A stretch of 64,000 nucleotides of DNA, taken from NCBI RefSeq assembly GCF_000187245.1, contig NC_027864.1, positions 930,001 through 994,000 of the forward strand, in the 5' to 3' direction. A program made the position numbers and the translations under genes. Shown piece by piece: positions 58,295 to 64,000 of the stretch. Position 1 is the first letter of the stretch; each line of letters opens with the position of its first letter. Source of the DNA: Ogataea parapolymorpha DL-1 (lineage: Eukaryota; Ascomycota; Pichiomycetes; Pichiales; Pichiaceae). Under the pieces are notes generated by a model that was given only the letters and a program-made list of their open reading frames with translations, was not told the DNA's origin and ran no database searches.

Positions 58295-59668
58295 ATGGAG
58301 TTTCATGCTGTTATATTTTGCGGAAAGGGTTCTGGCCTATCCCCGATCTCTGCCGTGAAGGAAACAGGTGTGCCGAAGGCGCTATTGCCCGTGGCGAACC
58401 GGCCAATGATTCAGTACGTTCTCGAATGGTGCGACAGGGCTCCCTTCCGTCAAATCACCATCTTCACAGAAACCAGCACATTGGGCAAGATCTCCAAGTT
58501 TGTCGATACATACAAGGAGTCGCGGGATCCGGACTTGGCCAGAACGAGTCCCATTGAATGCATTGGCGCCGACGCGTCGACGACGGGCCTGATCTTGTCG
58601 CAGCACAAGGACCATATCCTGAAAAACACCCAAAACTTTGTGCTTTTGCCGTGCGACTTCATCACTGACGTGCCGCCGCAGGTGCTTGTCGAGGTGTTCC
58701 GTGGTCAGGAAAATAATAATATCGGGCTGTCTGTGTGCTACAACAACAGTTTTGAGAACATCGACACAAACAAGGTGCTCAAGAGTAATTACACGATGTA
58801 CTCGGCTCAGAACGGGCAGTCGGTACTCTTGGACCTGTATTCGAAGGGCTCAGTCGCCCTGTCCAAATTCCTGAAAATCAGAACTCATCTGCTCTGGCGA
58901 TACCCAAACACCCAGGTCTCGACCAACCTGCTGGACTCGTTTATTTTTTTCGGCGACGCCCGATTATTTAAGATGCTAGACGAACACGCAGGTGGACTCA
59001 CTGCGAACAAGGCGGCCATCAAAATCAAACGGGACCTTGCAAGACGGTCCTGGCGACATTCCGTGGAAAAAGAGACGATGGGGCTGTTTATCCTGCCTGC
59101 CAACTCCACATTTGCCCGGTGCAACAACCTGCCCGTCTACATGGAAGCCAATCGGTACATTTTAAAATTGCAGGCGAGAGACAACACGTCTGTGCAGAAA
59201 CCCAAGGCAGAAAAGCCGAAAAACACAGCGACCGTGGGCGCCGACTCGAAAGTGGGCGAGGAAACCGTGCTGGGAGAGAGAACCAGCGTGAAACGGTCTG
59301 TGATTGGTAACAGGTGCAAAATCGGCAACAAGTGTCGTATCACGGCCTGCGTGCTGCTGGACGGCGTGGTATTGGAGGACGACATCCAGCTGGAGAACTG
59401 CATTATCGGCACCAACACTCAGATCGGCGCCGGAACCAGGCTGGTCAACTGTAACGTGGAGGGATCGTACGCGGTTGGACACAAGGTGAGTCTGAAGGGA
59501 GAGACGCTCACGAATTTGCAACTGGATCTGGAGGACGAGGAGGGCTCATACGGCGCGATTGAGGAGACGTCGTCGGAGGACGACTCTGATGGTAGCGGTG
59601 GAAGCAACTACGACGACGAGAGTTTTGAGGAGGAGGAGTACGATGAGGATATTTTTGATAGGACATAG
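58295..59668 (+). CDS. GCD1: Translation initiation factor eIF2B gamma subunit Gcd1
   Basis: 457 residues. The start MEFHAVIFCGKGSGLSP is near-identical to yeast Gcd1. A nucleotidyltransferase-like domain (about 1-280, with PKALLPVANRPMIQYVLEW) is followed by a left-handed beta-helix of hexapeptide repeats (about 310-395: GNRCKIGNKCRI, LLDGVVLEDDIQLEN, IIGTNTQIGAGTRL). An acidic C-terminus ends the protein. Gcd1 with Gcd6 forms the catalytic subcomplex of eIF2B. At 457 residues it is shorter than S. cerevisiae Gcd1 (578). Confidence 0.92.
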   Translation: MEFHAVIFCGKGSGLSPISAVKETGVPKALLPVANRPMIQYVLEWCDRAPFRQITIFTETSTLGKISKFVDTYKESRDPDLARTSPIECIGADASTTGLILSQHKDHILKNTQNFVLLPCDFITDVPPQVLVEVFRGQENNNIGLSVCYNNSFENIDTNKVLKSNYTMYSAQNGQSVLLDLYSKGSVALSKFLKIRTHLLWRYPNTQVSTNLLDSFIFFGDARLFKMLDEHAGGLTANKAAIKIKRDLARRSWRHSVEKETMGLFILPANSTFARCNNLPVYMEANRYILKLQARDNTSVQKPKAEKPKNTATVGADSKVGEETVLGERTSVKRSVIGNRCKIGNKCRITACVLLDGVVLEDDIQLENCIIGTNTQIGAGTRLVNCNVEGSYAVGHKVSLKGETLTNLQLDLEDEEGSYGAIEETSSEDDSDGSGGSNYDDESFEEEEYDEDIFDRT

Positions 59669-60165
59669 ACGAGGGTGGCGTAGCACGATCTGGGAGATCA
59701 GGTAACCAGCTTAGCTGCGTCAAAACTAAAGTTCGAGATGGCTGGTTTAAAAAGTAGCGAGACTAAAACTGTTGCGGCTGTGCGGCGCGAAAAAATTAAA
59801 AAAACATCAGATCTGAGAAATCAGTGGTGGCTGATCCGAGGGACAGTGGACATCTGAAATGCTCAGGCAGTCAGTAACCAGCGGCTAGTAGCCTGACACA
59901 CTAATCAACCACAGCAAATGCTGTCTGCGGCAGCATCCCGGTCCCCAACAGACGACTAGTCCCGTCCCCGTTTGGTCGTGCACCAACCCAATCAAGTCTC
60001 GAAAGCGCCTCACATCAAGCTGATACGTAAACCAGCCATCCAAAATTAAGCATGATAGCTAGCTGGGCACGCCTGTAACAATGAACATTGATTTGCCCGG
60101 ATCGACATATAAATACCCACCCTGCCCCGATCGTTTCACACACCCGCATTCAGCCTCTTTTATTG
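59669..60165. other. Promoter spacer of the GPI wall-protein gene
   Basis: About 500 bp. TATAAATA at 60108-60115 lies 51 bp before the start and looks like a genuine TATA box of a regulated gene. Nothing else recognised. Confidence 0.5.
60108..60115 (+). promoter_or_regulatory. TATA box of the GPI wall-protein gene
   Basis: TATAAATA matches the yeast TATA consensus TATAWAWR exactly, 51 bp upstream of the ATG. Confidence 0.55.
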
Positions 60166-61965
60166 ATGAGATCAGATCGCACGCTGCTAGCCTCCCTGGC
60201 GGCCTCTCTGTGGGCCTCCCAGGTCTCTGCCTACGGCAACTTCCTCAAGGTCCAGCCGAGGTATTGGAACTCGTCCATTGAGGCCGCCGCCCCAAGCTCC
60301 TCATCGTCCTGCTCCACCGACTCCACTATCACCCAGACAAAGGTGATTACGCTAAGCAGCGGAGCATCCTCGGACCAGTTTTGGGACGCGACCCTTACGC
60401 CGACGGTCACTGACACAAACAGCATCGGCGTCACTGAAAACGACTACATCACCATTACAACCACCTACACCGACTGCAACTACCTCGGCCAGTGCTCCAC
60501 GGTGACGGCAACAGAGCTTGTGAGCTCCTACACCACCACCATCTCGGGACACGTGACCGTGGTCACGGGGTACGAAACCCTGTCGGGCTCGTTGACGGCG
60601 GCGCCCGTCACCAGCACGACCGCTGACGACCCACGCACTGTTCTGACGCGCACCTCTTGTTCCGCGGGCCGGTGTTCGACATGGACCACCGAGGAAATCG
60701 TGTCCAGCTACACCACCACCATCTCGGGCCACGAGACTGTCGTGACCGAGCTGTACCCACTTTCTGGCTCATCGTCGGCACCGCTGACCACGCCGGTGGC
60801 CACAGCAGCAGCCACGCCAGCTGCCACGCCAGCCGTCACGACAGTGGCCGTTGTCTCGTGCTCGGCCGGAAAATGTTCGACGTGGACGACGGAAGAAATC
60901 TTGTCGTCGTACACGACCACGATCTCAGGCCACGAGACGGTGGTGACGACGCTGATTCCGCTCTCGGGCACTTCTGGCTCGGGCAATGCCGGTCCTCACA
61001 CTGTCACCGGTACGAAGACGTCGTGCTCGGCAGGAAAGTGCTCGACATGGACGACAGAGGAAATTGTCTCGAGTTACACCACGACCATCTCTGGGCACGT
61101 GACTGTGATAACAACGACCTGTCCACTGTCCGCGGCTGCTACGCCGACGACTGCTGCGACCGTCACTGAGACCGTTACATCGTGCTCCGCAGGCAAGTGT
61201 TCCACGTGGACCACCAAAGATATTGTCTCGTCGTACACCACTACCATTTCAGGCCACGTGACCGTCGTGACGACGCACTGTCCGGTCTCGTCGGAGGCGG
61301 TCGTGAGCTCCAAGGGCGGTGCCGCGGCATTCCAGCTGACGTCGTACACGACGACGATCGACAACACGGCCACTGTCGTGACGACGATTTGTCCGCTGAG
61401 CTCGGCAACCTCTAGTGCCAAAGCTTCCAGGACCAAAACTTCCAGCACCGCCTCCAGCACGTCCAGCACCGCCTCATCCAGCGCCTCCGCCAGCGTGACT
61501 ACCGTCACCACTGTCGTCAGCGGCGTCACCACGGTGTTGACCACGTACTGTCCCGAGAGCAGTGCGAGCGCCTCGAGCAAAGTTTCTGCCCTAAGCAGCA
61601 CGACTGTCCTGAGCAGCTCCTCAAGCAGCTCTTCGAGCACAGCCACAAGCTCTACAGTGACCAGCTCCGTGCCAGAGTCGACCGTCGACCTCGCCGAGCC
61701 ATCGACGGTTTCTGTGCCTGTCGAGACAGTGCCGACCGTGTCGACTGTCGTTTACACGTCGACCATCTCGAGCGTCCCGGTCGAGCTCACTACCTACTCG
61801 ACGGTCACCAAGAGCACCCTGCTCACATCAAGCACGGCCAGCTCGGTCAGCTCGGCCGGCTCCAGCTCAGCACCGGCAGCCTCCATATTCGAGGGCGCCG
61901 CCGGCAAAATCAACATTGGGGTCGGCCTGATTTCAATGGTTTACGGACTGATTTGTGTACTATAG
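60166..61965 (+). CDS. Repetitive Ser/Thr-rich GPI-anchored cell-wall protein
   Basis: 599 residues. A signal peptide (TLLASLAASLWASQVSA) is predicted to be cleaved near residue 22. A short unique region is followed by five tandem units of about 55-62 residues with the core CSAGKCSTWTTEEIVSSYTT and then TISGHVTVVTT, degenerate partial units, a long Ser/Thr/Val-rich stalk, and a C-terminal hydrophobic tail (INIGVGLISMVYGLICVL) after small residues, which is a GPI signal. No enzymatic domain is seen. It fits fungal adhesin or structural wall proteins; ligand unknown. The first in-frame ATG is 60166. Confidence 0.82.
   Translation: MRSDRTLLASLAASLWASQVSAYGNFLKVQPRYWNSSIEAAAPSSSSSCSTDSTITQTKVITLSSGASSDQFWDATLTPTVTDTNSIGVTENDYITITTTYTDCNYLGQCSTVTATELVSSYTTTISGHVTVVTGYETLSGSLTAAPVTSTTADDPRTVLTRTSCSAGRCSTWTTEEIVSSYTTTISGHETVVTELYPLSGSSSAPLTTPVATAAATPAATPAVTTVAVVSCSAGKCSTWTTEEILSSYTTTISGHETVVTTLIPLSGTSGSGNAGPHTVTGTKTSCSAGKCSTWTTEEIVSSYTTTISGHVTVITTTCPLSAAATPTTAATVTETVTSCSAGKCSTWTTKDIVSSYTTTISGHVTVVTTHCPVSSEAVVSSKGGAAAFQLTSYTTTIDNTATVVTTICPLSSATSSAKASRTKTSSTASSTSSTASSSASASVTTVTTVVSGVTTVLTTYCPESSASASSKVSALSSTTVLSSSSSSSSSTATSSTVTSSVPESTVDLAEPSTVSVPVETVPTVSTVVYTSTISSVPVELTTYSTVTKSTLLTSSTASSVSSAGSSSAPAASIFEGAAGKINIGVGLISMVYGLICVL
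60463..61407 (+). repeat. Tandem repeats within the GPI wall-protein gene
   Basis: Five units with a conserved Cys pair (C-x5-C, as in CSAGKCS) and the block SYTTTISGH recur every about 160-200 bp, with the SYTTTISGH blocks starting near 60518, 60698, 60908, 61073 and 61229. A sixth copy is shortened to SYTTTIDNT and has lost the Cys pair. The first unit is the most divergent (CNYLGQCSTVTATELV). Confidence 0.85.
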
Positions 61966-62474
61966 GATTGGAAAAATATATAATAGTTGTCGCAGAAACT
62001 TAGTAGCCCGTCTCGCATGGCGCGCGAGACAGTTTATGAGATGTTGCCGCGTTGATCTGGCAACCTTTTCCCCTCCACTCGTCCACGCTGGACGGTGCAG
62101 TGAATAGGCTGCGTTCGTATCGAAGTTCAAAAATTTTCACCATGCGGGTTTATATAGCGTTGCTTATGTCAGACTGCGGAAAAAATAAATACGAAATAAA
62201 TAAATTAAAAGTCGTAATGGGCCGGCTGTACGACGCAGACCACGAGCCCAAGCGGGCGCCCAAAACGGCGTCAAAAATCGCAAAACCACACAAAGCGGCT
62301 GCTGGCGCGCTCCGCCGGCGCGGCGCCATCCGCAGGAAGCACGGATCGCGGTCGCTGTATTTATTGCTGCAAAACCCGCAGTTTGTTGTTTCTGGAACCG
62401 GCGCCGCGCACGCGCAGCACACGGCCCAGGTCCAACACCAGACACAGTTGCCGGCCGGCCCGAGCACAGCCGAC
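61966..62474. other. Spacer between the GPI wall-protein gene and EXO5
   Basis: About 510 bp downstream of both convergent genes. An open frame at 62052-62483 on the plus strand overlaps the EXO5 3' end and shows no homology. The second half is GC-rich with GGCGC-type words. No RNA gene seen. Confidence 0.4.
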
Positions 62475-64000
62475 TCACGATAGCGCGTGGAGATAGCCGC
62501 ACCGCGGGGCAAACTCGCAGGTCTGGCACAGGCCCTTGTACGCGGGCCCGAGCGGTGCTCTTTTTGCGAGCCAGAGGTCCATGCCCGTTGCGATAGAGTG
62601 ATCCGCAAACTGCCTATTGTACGGTCTGGCTGTGCTGGAAAATACCTCGCCCTGGTGCGAGTAGTCAACGGCCGTTTGGGCGATGTTGAACTGTCGCAGC
62701 GTGCCGAGCAGCTGTGCGGTTCGCGCGGCTAGCAGTTCGAATGTGGGCACGCGCGTCCATTGTTCGAGTGCCAGCTGCGAAGGCACAGTTTGCTGCAGCG
62801 TTTTCAGGCGCGGATCGGCCGTATTGCTGTGGAAAATTGGCTTCAAACAGCCCAAGGTGTAGTTTTCTGCGGATCTGTTGGCAGCCGACGCGTCGAACGG
62901 CGCAAAACCGATGTCCTGGCCCTGTTGCAGCCGAAACAGGTCGGCAATTAAATAGTTGTTGTTCAGCAGCAAATATACCACCAGCGACGGGTCCAGTACC
63001 GTGGCCGGGTCGATGCCGCGTTTGCGTAGGTTTAATAGCAGCATCTGGTACGTTTCTGCCGGATCCTGTGCCAGCAGCTCCAGAAACCGCGCATACATGG
63101 CCACCTGGACGAAGTTGAGCTGCTGCGTGGCAGGTGGGGGCAGTTTTCTATAGGACCTGGTTTTCAGGTCGGCAACATGGAGCTCGAGCAGGTCCGACCA
63201 CGAGGCTGCCGTGGCAGCAACGCCGGCGACGAGCTGCGCAAGGTCCAGCGGGTTGTCCAGCTGCGTCTCGAGCTCGCGCTGGTACAGTGAAAATGCCGTT
63301 TCGTCGCCTGCCAAAGAGAGCAGATCGATCACTCCGCTAATGAGCACCAAATCCGGACAAACGTTGTCTTTTTCTCCAATTTCTGGTTCACCCCCCACGT
63401 AAAGCTGCTGCCGGCGCTGGTCGTAGTATGCGTGGACGAGAATCTCGCGTGCAGAGCCAAACGCCACCAATTGCGCGAGCCGCGACACGTTGCGCGACCA
63501 CTGGTGTGCGATCGACTTCTCAAAAGTTTCGTCGACAAAAAGCCCGTATAATTGTGCCAGCTCGTCGGGCAACGGCGTCGTCACAGGAATAGCCTCCTCC
63601 ACCGACGGCTTCAGCCGCACCGTCTGATCGACCCTTACAGTCTCGTTATTCACATGCACTTCAGTCACCGGATGTGTCTTCAGTTCAATCTGCTCGTGCT
63701 CCTGCGACCCACGCAGCATCTCCCGCGTCTGCGGCACCTCTGTCACCCCCATATACAGCTGGTACATTTTTTGTAGCTCGCAGTACGCTCCAGTAAGTAT
63801 TTTAGTCACTGATAGCCTGATCTGGCCCGGTTTGCCCGCACTGAGCGATTCCAGCTGCTGTAGCGGGGTTCCAGGTGCAAAATGGTCGCGCGGCAGGTAC
63901 TGCGCGTCGTACTTGCCCGCCAGTTTCGCCATAAGCTGGTCCTGCTTGCTGCTTGGCAGCACCGCCTTGGAGTCATAGACGACCGGCACCGGCTCGACGG
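62475..64000 (-). CDS. EXO5: Exonuclease V (Exo5/Dem1), 5' end beyond window
   Basis: A PD-(D/E)XK single-strand exonuclease with a 4Fe-4S cluster, needed for mitochondrial genome maintenance in S. cerevisiae. Seen here are LSVTKILTGAYCELQKMY (first cluster Cys and conserved N-terminal motif), catalytic-core segments VLISGVIDLLSL and HVADLKTRS, and the C-terminal cluster Cys in CQTCEFAPRCGYL. The frame stays open to base 64000 with only GTG, not ATG, near the edge. About 508 codons are present against about 585 residues in S. cerevisiae, so the N-terminal part with any presequence lies outside. Confidence 0.9.
   Translation of the reverse strand, partial: VEPVPVVYDSKAVLPSSKQDQLMAKLAGKYDAQYLPRDHFAPGTPLQQLESLSAGKPGQIRLSVTKILTGAYCELQKMYQLYMGVTEVPQTREMLRGSQEHEQIELKTHPVTEVHVNNETVRVDQTVRLKPSVEEAIPVTTPLPDELAQLYGLFVDETFEKSIAHQWSRNVSRLAQLVAFGSAREILVHAYYDQRRQQLYVGGEPEIGEKDNVCPDLVLISGVIDLLSLAGDETAFSLYQRELETQLDNPLDLAQLVAGVAATAASWSDLLELHVADLKTRSYRKLPPPATQQLNFVQVAMYARFLELLAQDPAETYQMLLLNLRKRGIDPATVLDPSLVVYLLLNNNYLIADLFRLQQGQDIGFAPFDASAANRSAENYTLGCLKPIFHSNTADPRLKTLQQTVPSQLALEQWTRVPTFELLAARTAQLLGTLRQFNIAQTAVDYSHQGEVFSSTARPYNRQFADHSIATGMDLWLAKRAPLGPAYKGLCQTCEFAPRCGYLHALS

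Noticed and set aside
62052..62483. 143-codon frame downstream of the GPI wall-protein gene
   Set aside because: Ala/Arg/Pro-rich, begins in AT-rich DNA and ends inside EXO5; no homology.

Overview
The window is nuclear DNA of a budding yeast: densely packed, mostly single-exon genes on both strands, a few very short introns placed just after the start codon, and almost entirely conserved eukaryotic housekeeping genes. A complex I subunit (NUXM) rules out Saccharomyces and its complex-I-less relatives. Standard decoding of CTG as Leu fits the conserved residues I checked, and introns with GTAAGT plus a CTAAC branch site only a few bases from the 3' splice site suggest the Pichiaceae (Ogataea-like) or a neighbouring lineage. 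The species is inference. I see no mobile element, CRISPR array, viral gene or toxin gene.

Left part (1-34.4 kb, roughly 40% G+C by sampled lines): SMC2 (runs off the left edge), a UBX protein, a CYSTM protein, REI1, a Gal4-type regulator with a long promoter, NUXM, RSC4, a Meh1/Ego1-like protein, PUP1, ADE8, PSF3, two mitochondrial-type proteins flanking RPC10, ZAP1, a DHA2 transporter, MRX8, SRX1, STU2, CIR1, TDA10, a coiled-coil protein, LSM8, MDE1, and a tRNA-Ser(GCT).

Right part (34.9-64 kb, about 45-60% G+C, with strongly GC-ending codons between about 46 and 52 kb): a Sel1-repeat protein, RTN1, a Ras GTPase with an aberrant P-loop, TIP20, DOT1, MDH1, a C2H2 regulator, TVP18, a CHY/RING ubiquitin ligase, AVO2, a second C2H2 regulator, a pyridoxal-reductase-like AKR, a perilipin-like protein, MRPL40, RPT4, GCD1, a repetitive GPI wall protein, and EXO5 (runs off the right edge).

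Neighbours are mostly functionally unrelated, and many pairs are convergent with 0-65 bp between stop codons. Functional grouping shows in promoter motifs instead: MCB boxes at SMC2, RSC4 and PSF3; PACE-like boxes at the proteasome genes PUP1 and RPT4; a zinc-response element at ZAP1; Yap1 sites at SRX1; a TGACTC site at ADE8; and a Mig1-type cluster at the Gal4-like gene.

The points most worth a second look are the Ras P-loop (Pro and Val at the positions of Gly12 and Gly13), the composition step next to the tRNA, a 31-nt intron in TVP18, and a Gal4 homologue that retains a Gal80-type C-terminal activation motif together with a Mig1-site-rich promoter.
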